This document shows positions 1-7,700 of a stretch of DNA of 64,000 bases, one piece after another. Under the pieces are notes generated by a model, which was not told the origin of the DNA, made no database searches, and saw nothing but the letters and a program-made list of their open reading frames with translations. The position numbers and the translations under genes are program-made. Position 1 is the first letter of the stretch, and every line of letters begins with the position of its first letter. The stretch is from UBA6109 sp035366835. GTDB lineage: Bacteria; Desulfobacterota; Syntrophia; Syntrophales; UBA6109. The stretch spans positions 42,400-106,399 of the forward strand of contig DAOSIS010000011.1 in NCBI GenBank assembly GCA_035366835.1, given 5' to 3'.

Positions 1-1392
1 GGCCCGGCGTCTCATGTGGGGCCCGATCCGGAAGCGGCCTCCATCGAGGAGCAGGGTTTGGGCTGGAAGAGCAGCTTTGGCACGGGCAAAGGCGGCGACA
101 CGATTACCAGCGGTCTCGAAGTCATCTGGACTGCCACGCCCACAAAGTGGAGCAACAACTTCTTACGGAACCTGTTTCGCTACGAATGGGAACTGACGAA
201 GAGCCCGGCCGGTGCGTACCAGTGGAAGCCGAAGGGTGGAGGAGGTGCCGGTACAGTGCCGGATGCGCACGACCCGTCAAAGCGTCACGCGCCGTCCATG
301 CTGACCACGGACCTCGCTCTGCGGTTCGACCCTGTCTACGAAAAGATTTCACGGCGCTTCATGGAAAATCCGGATCAGTTGGCGGATGCGTTCGCCCGGG
401 CGTGGTTCAAGCTGACACACCGCGACATGGGCCCACGCGCACGCTATCTCGGTCCGGAGGTTCCGGCCGAAGAACTCATCTGGCAGGACCCCATCCCTGC
501 GGTCAATCACAAACTCATCGACGCGCAGGACATCTCCTCCCTCAAGGGCAAGATCCTGGCGTCTGACCTGTCCGTGTCGGAGCTGGTTTCGACCGCCTGG
601 GCGTCGGCGTCCACATTCCGTGGCTCCGACAAGCGCGGCGGTGCTAACGGTGCCCGCATTCGTCTGGCACCGCAGAAGGACTGGGAAGTCAATCAGCCTG
701 TCCAGCTGGCGAAGGTGCTCAAGACCCTGGAGGGCATCCAGAGCGCGTTCAACAGCGCGCAGTCCGACGGCAAGAAGGTATCGCTGGCTGACCTGATCGT
801 TCTGGCCGGTTGCGCGGGCGTCGAGCAGGCTGCGAAGAATGCCGGTCACGAGGTGACGGTTCCCTTCTCACCGGGACGCATGGACGCCTCGCAGGAACAA
901 ACCGATGCAGCCTCTTTCGCCGTGCTCGAGCCGATCGCGGACGGCTTCCGCAACTACCAAAAGGCCCGCTATGCCGTATCGTCCGAGGAGTTGCTGGTTG
1001 ACAAGGCGCAATTGCTGACCCTGACCGCACCCGAAATGACGGTACTTGTGGGCGGCATGCGTGTCCTGAAAACCAACTTCGGAGGATCCCAGCACGGCGT
1101 CTTCACCAAACGGCCAGAAACGCTCACCAATGATTTCTTCGTGAATCTCCTCGACATGAACACAACGTGGAAGGCAACCGCGGAGGGCGATGACGTATTC
1201 GAAGGTCGTGATCGCGCAACGGGTGCACTCAAGTGGACCGGCACCCGTGTCGATCTAATCTTCGGATCGAACTCCCAACTCCGGGCCTTGGCGGAAGTTT
1301 ACGGATGTGAGGACTCCCAAGAGAAGTTCCTGCACGACTTTGTTGCGGTGTGGAACAAGGTCATGAACCTTGACCGTTTTGACCTCGGCTGA
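1..1392 (+). CDS. katG: Catalase-peroxidase, C-terminal part (5' end outside window)
   Basis: Bifunctional haem catalase-peroxidase that removes hydrogen peroxide. The reading frame is open from base 1 and begins with GPASHVGPDPEAA, the segment that in KatG follows the proximal haem-ligand histidine, so the N-terminal peroxidase domain and active-site residues lie upstream of the window. What remains is the end of the first domain and the whole second, haem-free peroxidase-like domain, with the KatG strings WFKLTHRDMGPRARYLGPE, STFRGSDKRGGANGAR and the terminal VMNLDRFDLG. The end matches the usual KatG terminus. No partner gene follows closely; the next element is an attC-like hairpin 54 bases downstream. 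Family assignment is near certain; completeness upstream cannot be judged. Confidence 0.97.
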   Translation, partial: GPASHVGPDPEAASIEEQGLGWKSSFGTGKGGDTITSGLEVIWTATPTKWSNNFLRNLFRYEWELTKSPAGAYQWKPKGGGGAGTVPDAHDPSKRHAPSMLTTDLALRFDPVYEKISRRFMENPDQLADAFARAWFKLTHRDMGPRARYLGPEVPAEELIWQDPIPAVNHKLIDAQDISSLKGKILASDLSVSELVSTAWASASTFRGSDKRGGANGARIRLAPQKDWEVNQPVQLAKVLKTLEGIQSAFNSAQSDGKKVSLADLIVLAGCAGVEQAAKNAGHEVTVPFSPGRMDASQEQTDAASFAVLEPIADGFRNYQKARYAVSSEELLVDKAQLLTLTAPEMTVLVGGMRVLKTNFGGSQHGVFTKRPETLTNDFFVNLLDMNTTWKATAEGDDVFEGRDRATGALKWTGTRVDLIFGSNSQLRALAEVYGCEDSQEKFLHDFVAVWNKVMNLDRFDLG

Positions 1393-1446
1393 TCGTAGCA
1401 CAAACGTCTTCGAAGGCTTTCTGACAGCGGTGGCGAAGGAATGGTC

Positions 1447-1503
1447 ATCTAACAACCGGTTCAGCGGAGGCGATACGCCGTCCGCTGAACCGGAACGTTA
1501 TGC
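1447..1503 (+). other. attC-like imperfect hairpin (candidate integron recombination site)
   Basis: A 57-base element has the layout of an integron attC site. Its left end ATCTAAC fits the R'' consensus RYYYAAC; its right end GTTATGC (1497-1503) fits the R' consensus GTTRRRY with one mismatch. Inside are perfect 13-base arms (1456-1468 and 1481-1493), then an inner 4-bp stem GGCG/CGCC around ATA with one extrahelical G at 1480, and an asymmetric spacer between the outer and inner boxes. There is no T-run, so it does not look like an intrinsic terminator. It lies just after katG. No integrase gene or second site is visible here. It could instead be a chance or REP-type hairpin. Confidence 0.45.
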
Positions 1504-1831
1504 TATATCCCCGAACTTTCACATGATATTCATTGATTATCAGGTCTGTAGCCACCTTCGACTTTGTAATGCAGATTCACCCTTCCCTTACCCCGGCGTC
1601 CCAGGGCATCCTATAACTTCCGTGGTCAGTTAAAACACAAGGTGTTACCAAATACACAAACGACGTTGCCCAAAGAAGATTCATTCGTGCGACAGTGCTC
1701 TCCGGGACGAACACCCTCGCCAATTTTCTCCTTATCACCCCCCCTGTTCTTTCTTGCCGCGGTGAGTGATTGTTTTCTATTTGCCCATAGTTATCTGACT
1801 GAGGACCTCTCCTGACGAGTCGGCCCGTCGG
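1504..1831. other. Gene-free spacer between convergent katG and cfa
   Basis: The spacer lies between two genes that converge. It holds short open frames with no recognisable product and no clear terminator. Composition is lower in G+C than the flanking genes. Nothing further is supported. Confidence 0.4.
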
Positions 1832-3028
1832 TCATGCGAACCGGCACGGCCGCTGCAACGCACCGGGTTTGGTCATGACGATTTGCCAGACTTGGATATT
1901 CCGGGCCCGAAAGGCGCCGGCGCAAGACAGGAGGTAGTACTCCCACATTCGTTTGAAGGAGTCATCGTACTTTCCCTTCAGTGACACCCACGCCTTTTGA
2001 AAACGGTCATTCCACGCCATGAGGGTCTTGTCATAATGCGGGCCCATATTGTGGACGTCTTCGATGACAAAGAGGCGTTCGAGGGATTTGCCGATCTGGG
2101 CGAGACTGGGAAGCATTCCATTGGGGAAGATGTAGCGGTTGATCCACGGATCGCAGTCAAACCGGGAGACATTGCCTCCGATCGTGTGAAGAAGAAAGAT
2201 CCCTCCTTCCTTCAGGCAACGGTGGGCAACATCCATGAACGCCCGATAGTTCTTTTTTCCCACATGCTCGAACATGCCGACGGACACAATCTTGTCGAAG
2301 AGCCCTCGAATCTTTCGATAATCATCGCGCACGATCTTGATCGGCAGGCCTTTGCAGAATTCACGTGCGTACCGGGCCTGCTCGTCCGAGATGTTGACGG
2401 CCGTCACCGTACAACCGTAATGCTCGGCGGCATAGCGGGCGAAGCCACCCCAGCCGCATCCGATGTCGAGAACATGATCCCGGCGTTGCAGATCGATCTT
2501 CCGACAGATCAAGTCGATTTTCTTCCGTTGGGCCTCCGCCAGGTCTTCGGTTTCCTGGAAGTAGCCACAGCTGTACTGCTTGAGCGGGTCCAGAAAGGAA
2601 AAGAAGAGGGCGTTCCCCAGGTCATAATGCCTCCTCGCAATGATCTCCGCCCGGGATGGCTTCTGAAGATTGAAGATCCGTGCGGAGAGATACGATAAAA
2701 GCGTGCGAAGGTTTCCACGGATCTTTTCCTCAATACTTCCCTTCAAAAGGCGGCAGATGAACTCGTCGATCTGGATGCAATCCCACCAACCCTCCACGTA
2801 CGACTCTCCCAATCCGAGGCTTCCCTCTTTCAGGACACGGGCATAAAATCTTTCATCCCGCACCCGGATATCGCAGGGATTGGGGCCGTCAACCCTGACA
2901 CCGATTTCGGATAATAGTCGCTCGATGATCTTTCCGTTTGCACGCATCTTCTTTCCCGATGTTCTGTACAAATCCCTGCTGCTCTTCTTGTCTGCTTCGC
3001 TTCTCCACGATGACTCGGATGCTGACAC
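1832..3028 (-). CDS. cfa: Cyclopropane-fatty-acyl-phospholipid synthase
   Basis: Transfers a methylene group from S-adenosylmethionine to cis double bonds of membrane phospholipid acyl chains, acting at the inner membrane face. The N-terminal part has the Cfa string KEGSLGLGESYVEGWWDC, followed by HYDLGN and the SAM-binding motif VLDIGCGWGGFARYAA near residue 190. The C-terminal CAGAFRARNIQVWQ contains the conserved cysteine. About 398 residues against 382 in E. coli. The start given is GTG with no clear ribosome site; an ATG at 2947, preceded by GGGAAAG, would give a 371-residue protein and is a good alternative. Monocistronic, convergent with katG. Family certain. Confidence 0.93.
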   Translation of the reverse strand: MSASESSWRSEADKKSSRDLYRTSGKKMRANGKIIERLLSEIGVRVDGPNPCDIRVRDERFYARVLKEGSLGLGESYVEGWWDCIQIDEFICRLLKGSIEEKIRGNLRTLLSYLSARIFNLQKPSRAEIIARRHYDLGNALFFSFLDPLKQYSCGYFQETEDLAEAQRKKIDLICRKIDLQRRDHVLDIGCGWGGFARYAAEHYGCTVTAVNISDEQARYAREFCKGLPIKIVRDDYRKIRGLFDKIVSVGMFEHVGKKNYRAFMDVAHRCLKEGGIFLLHTIGGNVSRFDCDPWINRYIFPNGMLPSLAQIGKSLERLFVIEDVHNMGPHYDKTLMAWNDRFQKAWVSLKGKYDDSFKRMWEYYLLSCAGAFRARNIQVWQIVMTKPGALQRPCRFA

Positions 3029-3331
3029 AATATGTTTATCAAATTGCTTGATTTATTGCAAATTCATCCGAACGATATACCGCGATGGTTCGTTTCATCC
3101 CTTCGGCTTCCGATGAACCCGTCTACCTCCTTCCTTCGTCCCCCAATCTTTTTGACCTGCCGCCAGGCATTCCCGCAACTGGGACGACTTTCGAATTTTC
3201 TGTCTGCATTCCGCAACGAAATCCGTCAGCAACGGCAAGGACAAAAGGACAAGAGGCAAGTGAGCCAACCGCGACCACCCGCTTCATGGACAATCGTGAT
3301 CTTCACCGCTGCAGACTCCGGCGGGGCATGC

Positions 3332-3369
3332 CGAAACAAACGGGGGGCTCCGCTGTTCACGGCGCCCCC
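3332..3369 (-). terminator. Probable intrinsic terminator after the 46-residue membrane peptide gene
   Basis: On the minus strand, arms 3364-3369 plus 3360-3362 pair with 3343-3348 plus 3350-3352 (GGGGGC and CCG blocks with one mismatch, 7-base loop). They are followed by the T-rich stretch GTTTGTTTCGG. It sits 35 bases past the stop of the small gene at 3405-3545. The rest of the cfa-proximal gap (3029-3331) shows no gene. Confidence 0.45.
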
Positions 3370-3404
3370 TCGATTGTCCCTACGCTGAGAAGCGAATCTA
3401 TCGA

Positions 3405-3545
3405 TCAATTGGATTCGTGCATGTCCTTCTTCGCGCGGTTCCTTTGTCGACTTGTTCCATTCCCCATCTTGGACGCTATGACAATCGCGACAATGATGAT
3501 CGCAACGCCAAGAAGCAGTATCAACTCACCACTCATGCCAGTCAT
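3405..3545 (-). CDS. Small single-span membrane peptide, function unknown
   Basis: A 46-residue peptide made almost entirely of one hydrophobic helix (about residues 6-25, GELILLLGVAIIIVAIVIAS), followed by a strongly basic tail KMGNGTSRQRNRAKK. The ATG at 3545 lies 9 bases after AAAGG; the ATG at 3554 directly abuts that site and is less likely. The frame runs open further upstream, but those residues look non-coding. The orientation predicted by the positive-inside rule leaves the C-terminus in the cytoplasm. A terminator-like hairpin follows. No family recognised; this could also be a chance frame. Confidence 0.4.
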   Translation of the reverse strand: MTGMSGELILLLGVAIIIVAIVIASKMGNGTSRQRNRAKKDMHESN

Positions 3546-3692
3546 ATTGTCCATCCTTTGAAATGACGTCTTGTGATTCTCAACGCTCCTCTGACCGAGA
3601 CGCTGGCCAGGGTTGCCTGTTCGGCCGCGTTGCCGCGAGGCTCGCGACCGGACAGCTTGACCTCCGACCGGGCCACCCAAGGAGTCGCGCCG

Positions 3693-3827
3693 CTACTTGC
3701 CTGCCGCTGCGGGCGCTTCAGCCGCCTTCTGAGGCATCTTCGATTTGTCCATGGCGTCTTCCATACATCCGGAAATCAAAGCCGCCGCCACGAAGACCGC
3801 CGCCATAACTCTCAACCGCTTGCTCAT
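3693..3827 (-). CDS. Small lipoprotein of 44 residues
   Basis: A strong ribosome site GAGGAGG lies 4 bases before the ATG. The protein starts MSKRLRVMAAVFVAAALISG and then C21, a typical basic n-region, hydrophobic h-region and lipobox (LISGC), so it is probably cleaved and lipidated to a mature peptide of about 24 residues. The mature part, CMEDAMDKSKMPQKAAEAPA plus AAGK, is charged and alanine-rich, a bit like entericidin-type mini-lipoproteins, though no family is claimed. Next to it on the same strand is the gene at 3893-4228. Too short for many gene callers. Confidence 0.6.
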   Translation of the reverse strand: MSKRLRVMAAVFVAAALISGCMEDAMDKSKMPQKAAEAPAAAGK

Positions 3828-3892
3828 AATTCCTCCTCACACAGATTTCTTCTGATTCCTGCCTGTTTTTTGTCCGCAGACTTCCGGAGAGA

Positions 3893-4228
3893 TCAGACCT
3901 TCTCCGTCCCCCTGATCGTCAGCTGCTTCGTTTTCTTGTTGAACGTTCCCTCGTACAGGATCAGATCGCGGCGGTCATCGAGGGACGAATAATTCTTGAC
4001 TGCGAATTTCGCCATAGTAGCCTGGCGCGGGTCAAAAACCCGAAGCTCCTGATCCCCGTCATTTCCTCCTGCATGGGACCGGAAACATACCTTCAGTTTC
4101 CACACCCAATCAGGGTCCTTCTTCAAAACAGTCACCAGTTGCATGCCGATCTGAGGGGTCAAGTCCTTCGGCCCCGACAGCTTCGGAGTTCCATCTGCAT
4201 TCGTTCTTTCCCAGAATTTCCAATTCAT
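3893..4228 (-). CDS. Hypothetical 111-residue cytoplasmic protein
   Basis: Starts MNWKFWERTNADGTPKLSGP at an ATG with GGAGAGG 5 bases upstream. The frame is open further upstream, but that extension reads like non-coding sequence. No signal peptide or membrane span. The middle contains DPDWVWKLKVCFRSH and a GGNDGD turn, and the C-terminal half has alternating hydrophobic residues suggestive of beta strands (DLILYEGTFNKKTKQLTIRG). The start and regular composition support a real gene. No function can be assigned. It is followed 65 bases later by the mini-lipoprotein gene, possibly in one transcript. Confidence 0.65.
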   Translation of the reverse strand: MNWKFWERTNADGTPKLSGPKDLTPQIGMQLVTVLKKDPDWVWKLKVCFRSHAGGNDGDQELRVFDPRQATMAKFAVKNYSSLDDRRDLILYEGTFNKKTKQLTIRGTEKV

Positions 4229-4523
4229 GATTCCTCTCCTTTCATGGGCCTCTGCCGCAAAGGGAAGACGCCATCCGGGAAAATCGCCCCCGGTCCCTAC
4301 GACTCCGGAACGGACGGATTCCCCATCGACGGGAAGTATCCTGCATACCGCAACCGCTTCTTCATCGGGACGGGAACTCGGACATCTGTCCCCTCTCAAA
4401 GAAGAGATGCAACGGCCACCGTTGCTTTCTGCAGCAGAAGGTCCGCCGGGCATACCGGCTCCGGAGATACCGGAATGCCGACATCTCCGGTCCGGCAAAT
4501 CAGGATGGTGGATGATGGACAGA

Positions 4524-4865
4524 TCAGGAAAGGGTAAGGGGCGGTGCCCTGAAGTGATGGGCGATGCGAATGGTTTCGTGAGGGCGAAAAATTGTTTCTG
4601 TGGAATATTCACCGAAAACCGCCCGAGTGATATCCAGGCGGGTGTCACTGAGGCTAAAAATCTCGGAGGTGGGTTGCTTGATCTTGTAAAGCGGCTGTAC
4701 GGAAGCGTCGAGGCCGTCTCCCGTAATCGTCGCCCGGAGTTTGAAATCCTCCTGCAGGCGAAGCTGGTGGGACGGTTGATAATAGAAACTGACGGGCGTC
4801 ATGCAGAACACGATCGCCGCCAGGAAGAGAACTACGCGTGAAATCCGGTTTCCGTGGGCAGACAT
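4524..4865 (-). CDS. Hypothetical exported or membrane-anchored protein
   Basis: About 113 residues beginning MSAHGNRISRVVLFLAAIVF, a basic start followed by a hydrophobic segment to about residue 26, then a polar domain (residues 30-113) rich in charged and aromatic residues. This fits a signal anchor or uncleaved signal with a periplasmic domain. AAGAAGG lies immediately before this ATG, which is closer than ideal; an upstream ATG at 4961 in the same frame would add 32 residues and hide the signal-like segment, so I prefer the shorter form. No family recognised. Confidence 0.45.
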   Translation of the reverse strand: MSAHGNRISRVVLFLAAIVFCMTPVSFYYQPSHQLRLQEDFKLRATITGDGLDASVQPLYKIKQPTSEIFSLSDTRLDITRAVFGEYSTETIFRPHETIRIAHHFRAPPLTLS

Positions 4866-5020
4866 CCTTCTTCCCGTCCACTGTCTTCTGGGGACGCAGT
4901 ATAAGAAAGACTCCGGCGCAATGCAAGATATTCCTGTCAGCCGCTTCCCGATGGTCTTCAAACCGGTATCAGCGAATCGAATCCCCCCTTCTTTGCAGCC
5001 CTTCTCTGCGTAATCCTCTG

Positions 5021-5049
5021 TTGGTCTTTTCGGTCGCGCATGTTATTAT
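5021..5049 (+). promoter_or_regulatory. Candidate sigma-70 promoter upstream of the MWVFTK-family gene
   Basis: TTGGTC (5021-5026) and TATTAT (5044-5049) are separated by 17 bases, and the next start codon is at 5080 with a good ribosome site (TAGGAG). The surrounding sequence is locally A+T-rich. Confidence 0.4.
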
Positions 5050-5079
5050 GTATACAAAACAGACCGTAGGAGATGACTT

Positions 5080-5430
5080 ATGTGGGTCTTCACCAAGCGC
5101 GGTTTCGTTTCCATCATCGCCTCCGAAAACAGTCCCACATCCTTCATGGTGCAATCCCACTTTCCGGGCCACATCGAATCGCTTTTTCCGAATGCCCGCG
5201 TGACGGAAGCGCCAGCCGGCTATGGCAACTACCGGTTTCGCGCTGCCGTCCAGAAGCAGGCCGTAGCGGAAAAGCTGCTCGACATCGTGGAACACATCGA
5301 CTATTTCACCTTCAAGGAATCCATTCCCGACGAACGCTACCGGAAGGCCGTCATGGACGCCTGGGCCACGCTGAACAAGCATGCCCTCGCCTCCGGCAAG
5401 GCGCGCGAACCCGAGGAATTCATGCCTTAG
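5080..5430 (+). CDS. Conserved hypothetical protein, MWVFTK family
   Basis: A 116-residue soluble protein opening MWVFTKRGFVSIIASEN, an N-terminal signature I recall from a widespread family of uncharacterised bacterial proteins (often MWVFTKFGFFSVV). The middle, YGNYRFRAAVQKQAVAEKLL, and the acidic C-terminus YRKAVMDAWATLNKH are consistent with a small alpha/beta fold. TAGGAG lies 8 bases upstream of the ATG and a promoter-like pair precedes it. Function unknown; it appears to be transcribed on its own or with the exported Cys-rich protein 61 bases downstream. Confidence 0.75.
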   Translation: MWVFTKRGFVSIIASENSPTSFMVQSHFPGHIESLFPNARVTEAPAGYGNYRFRAAVQKQAVAEKLLDIVEHIDYFTFKESIPDERYRKAVMDAWATLNKHALASGKAREPEEFMP

Positions 5431-5491
5431 GTGTGCCGTCGTTCATGGCGGGCGCCATGAATCGTTCGTCTTTGCTGAGAAAGGACGCTCC

Positions 5492-5890
5492 GTGAATAGA
5501 TATCTTACCTCGATCCTCATCCTGGCCGGCCTGTTTCTGCTCCTACCCGCAGACAGCTATCCGGCCTCGCCGGCGAAGGATGCCGGGTTGCAAAAGGCGT
5601 GCGAAAAAATGTGTGAGGCGTGGTTCCAGTCCTATCTTGTCGGGCATCCGGCCTTGAAAAAGAATTACCGGTGTCATTACAGCAAGAAGCTGAACAAATG
5701 CTTCGCCAGGGCGCGCTTTGTAGACGGCCTCGAAACACATGTTCTGTGTGACGTGAGCGAGAATAGGATATACGGGGATTGTTCCCGTATCGTGGGCGAA
5801 GACGTTTATTTCCCCTGCACGTTCCTCGGAAAGGATATCCCTTCCAAAGAGGAATGGGATGCACTTGTGAAACCCTATATGGAAGAATGA
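5492..5890 (+). CDS. Exported cysteine-rich hypothetical protein
   Basis: A 132-residue protein starting at GTG with AAGGA 7 bases upstream. Residues 1-24 form a signal peptide (basic start, then LTSILILAGLFLLLP). The mature part carries six or more cysteines in spaced pairs (KACEKMCE, YRCHY, NKCF, VLCD, GDCS, PCTF), suggesting periplasmic disulfides or metal binding. The longer frame upstream of the GTG lacks a signal peptide and is probably not translated. A perfect inverted repeat follows the stop. No family recognised. Confidence 0.65.
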   Translation: MNRYLTSILILAGLFLLLPADSYPASPAKDAGLQKACEKMCEAWFQSYLVGHPALKKNYRCHYSKKLNKCFARARFVDGLETHVLCDVSENRIYGDCSRIVGEDVYFPCTFLGKDIPSKEEWDALVKPYMEE

Positions 5891-5893
5891 CAC

Positions 5894-5929
5894 AAGGGGG
5901 CGGTCGAGGAACCTGCAAACCGCCCCCTT
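5894..5929. terminator. Inverted repeat between convergent genes, probable bidirectional terminator
   Basis: Perfect 11-bp arms (5894-5904 AAGGGGGCGGT and 5919-5929) with a 14-base loop lie 3 bases after the stop of the exported Cys-rich gene. The universal stress gene ends at 5962 on the other strand. There is little T-tract on either side, so termination strength is uncertain. Confidence 0.55.
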
Positions 5930-5961
5930 AAGAATGAGAGAGAACACGGTCGAGATCGCCG

Positions 5962-6402
5962 TCAGCCACACTCTTCCGGACGGATCAACAGCACCGGTAC
6001 GCGGGCGTCATGGAGAACGCGCAACGCCACGCTGCCGAGCATCACCTGCTTCATTCCGGTGTAACCGTGGGTGGCGATGATGATCAGATCGACGGCATTG
6101 TCCGCCGTGTACGATACAATCGCCCGGACGGGGTTTCCTTCCAACACCTCCGCTTTGGCTTGGATACCCTCCGAGAGAAGGCTCCTCCTGATAAAATCCA
6201 GATAGATGTGCGACTTCTCGCGCCGGGCCCACCGGAAGGCGGATACATCGATGCTTTCGGTGAAGGGCGTCGAATGGGTTTCCAGCACGCTGATCAGGAG
6301 GACTTCTCCGACAAAGCCTCCCTTCGCAAGATGCCTCACCTCGGACAGTGCGCACTCGGCCAACTTCGATCCGTCAAGAGGAACCAGGACCTTCTGATAC
6401 AT
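5962..6402 (-). CDS. Universal stress protein (UspA family)
   Basis: A 146-residue single Usp domain. It starts MYQKVLVPLDGSKLAE, the classic Usp strand 1 and loop with the conserved aspartate, and ends with the nucleotide-binding signature THGYTGMKQVMLGSVALRVL followed by VPVLLIRP. The GX2GX9G(S) pattern indicates an ATP-binding type. The ATG chosen has GGAGG 8 bases upstream; an in-frame ATG ten codons earlier is less likely. Such proteins help survival under starvation, oxidative or anaerobic stress. No operon partner. Confidence 0.92.
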   Translation of the reverse strand: MYQKVLVPLDGSKLAECALSEVRHLAKGGFVGEVLLISVLETHSTPFTESIDVSAFRWARREKSHIYLDFIRRSLLSEGIQAKAEVLEGNPVRAIVSYTADNAVDLIIIATHGYTGMKQVMLGSVALRVLHDARVPVLLIRPEECG

Positions 6403-7004
6403 GGGCAATACCTCCCTCCCCGTTGGAAACACGCACCGGCAAGAAGATTCCCCATTCTCTTCCGAACGCGTTGGAAAGGAATGTTCATGAGATGACTGCC
6501 TGCCTTTGAATTTATGTTAGCCATTCTCTTCATCTTTTTCAACGCGGTACAGACGCCGAAGAGGGGACTTCCCCTTCTTCCAAGAGAGGCCCACTCCCAT
6601 CGCTTTCGCCCCCCAGGGCATTTCCCCTCTTGAAACGGTCCCCTCTGTCGTGAAGGGAATACCATACAGCTCCTCCGGTCTTCTGTACGGAATTCCTTCG
6701 GAATCACCGGCATGAATTGCACGGCCTTCATGGGATACGCCCTGAATTCACGATGTTCGCCGCCCGAGGCACCCAGTGGCATGTCGTGTGCTAATTCAAT
6801 GAGTGCCGGCTGCCGTTGCAGCAAAGAGTTGACGGGTCGGCAAATATCGATCATGCATACGCTTTTGCGCTGCTGACGGACGGTGATGGAAACCGGCGAC
6901 CGGCTAGGTCGATGTATGGTTTCACCTTCAGTAGATCGGAAGGAGCCGACAGTTCTCGGACGACCGCTCGAAGCCGAAAAATAGCGGGCATGGGGAGGTG
7001 ATGC
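6403..7004. other. Gene-free region upstream of PA2779-family gene
   Basis: About 600 bases without a supported gene. Long pyrimidine- and purine-rich runs occur on one strand. The open frames in it have odd composition and no recognisable product. Promoters for the divergent stress gene and the downstream lipoprotein operon should lie here, but I see no convincing pair of hexamers. Confidence 0.4.
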
Positions 7005-7409
7005 ATGCTGAACAAATTCCGGATACCGACACTGGCAATGTCCGTTGTCGCTTACCTTGTCCTGTTCATGACCTTTCCGGCCGGCGCCGGTTTGATCCCT
7101 TCGATCCCCTCATCCATTGAGACAGCCGATGGAATCAGGAAGGCGGAGATCGACAAGGTCCAGAAGGTCTTGGAGATGCAGATCGTGGCCGACAAGCTCC
7201 AGGCCTATGGCCTCTCTGCCGAAGAGGTTAAGGCAAAACTGCAGGGCATGTCCGACGGGCAGCTTCACGTGATGGCACAAGCCTCGGATCGGGTCCTTGC
7301 CGGCGGGGACGGGTTGGGCTTTGTCATCGCTCTCCTGCTCGTCGTGCTCCTGGCCGTTCTCATCTTGAAGCTCATGGGCAAGGAAATTATCGTCAGAACC
7401 GTCGAATAG
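7005..7409 (+). CDS. PA2779-family membrane protein
   Basis: A 134-residue protein with an N-terminal signal or anchor (SVVAYLVLFMTFPAGAGLIP), a charged helical middle (IRKAEIDKVQKVLEMQIVAD, then LQAYGLSAEEVKAKLQGMSD) and a C-terminal membrane helix (about residues 103-125) preceded by AGGDGLGF. This domain order matches the PA2779 family, uncharacterised proteins that often sit next to small lipoproteins or a PA2778-like peptidase. GGAGG lies 5 bases upstream of the ATG. It is followed by the lipoprotein at 7445, probably one transcript. Family fairly sure; function unknown. Confidence 0.75.
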   Translation: MLNKFRIPTLAMSVVAYLVLFMTFPAGAGLIPSIPSSIETADGIRKAEIDKVQKVLEMQIVADKLQAYGLSAEEVKAKLQGMSDGQLHVMAQASDRVLAGGDGLGFVIALLLVVLLAVLILKLMGKEIIVRTVE

Positions 7410-7444
7410 TCTTTCCGTACGGCCTCGGCCGGAAGGAGGCAGGT

Positions 7445-7666
7445 ATGAAGAAGATCCTTTTGATTGCAGTGCTTTGTTTTTTCCTGTCCGGTTGCGGGCA
7501 GGCGGCCAGGGAATCCGGCTTCTACGAACATGATTCCATCTACAAGGACTGGAGTCATCTGTGGTTCAGCTGGGTCGGATACAAGAACGCCACCGCAGAG
7601 GATGCAAAAAAGAGCGAGACGGACAAATGGTGGGGGACAGAGGTGGCGCCTCGCGAAACGAAATGA
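7445..7666 (+). CDS. Small lipoprotein, partner of PA2779-family protein
   Basis: A 73-residue protein starting MKKILLIAVLCFFLSGCGQA, with a clear lipobox (LSGC) giving an outer-membrane-type lipoprotein. The mature part contains YEHDSIYKDWSHLWFSWVGY and ends WWGTEVAPRETK; tryptophan-rich proteins of this kind recur beside PA2779-family genes. GGAGGCAGGT precedes the ATG. A shorter, diverged copy with the same ribosome-site context occurs at 8819-8953. It overlaps nothing, but the next gene starts 34 bases later. Confidence 0.75.
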   Translation: MKKILLIAVLCFFLSGCGQAARESGFYEHDSIYKDWSHLWFSWVGYKNATAEDAKKSETDKWWGTEVAPRETK

Positions 7667-7700
7667 TTCCGCGGACTCTGGATGGAATCAACTCGAGAGG

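Noticed and set aside
349..849. 166-codon minus-strand frame opposite katG
   Set aside because: It is the antisense of a well-conserved katG reading frame and encodes nothing recognisable.
2509..2733. Alternative frames within cfa
   Set aside because: Shadows of the conserved Cfa methyltransferase domain.
3573..3992. 139-codon plus-strand frame
   Set aside because: It lies opposite the mini-lipoprotein and 111-residue gene, which have better start sites and coherent products.
6336..6854. 172-codon minus-strand frame upstream of the universal stress gene
   Set aside because: Low-complexity, arginine/glycine/proline-rich translation with no ribosome site; overlaps the stress gene in another frame.
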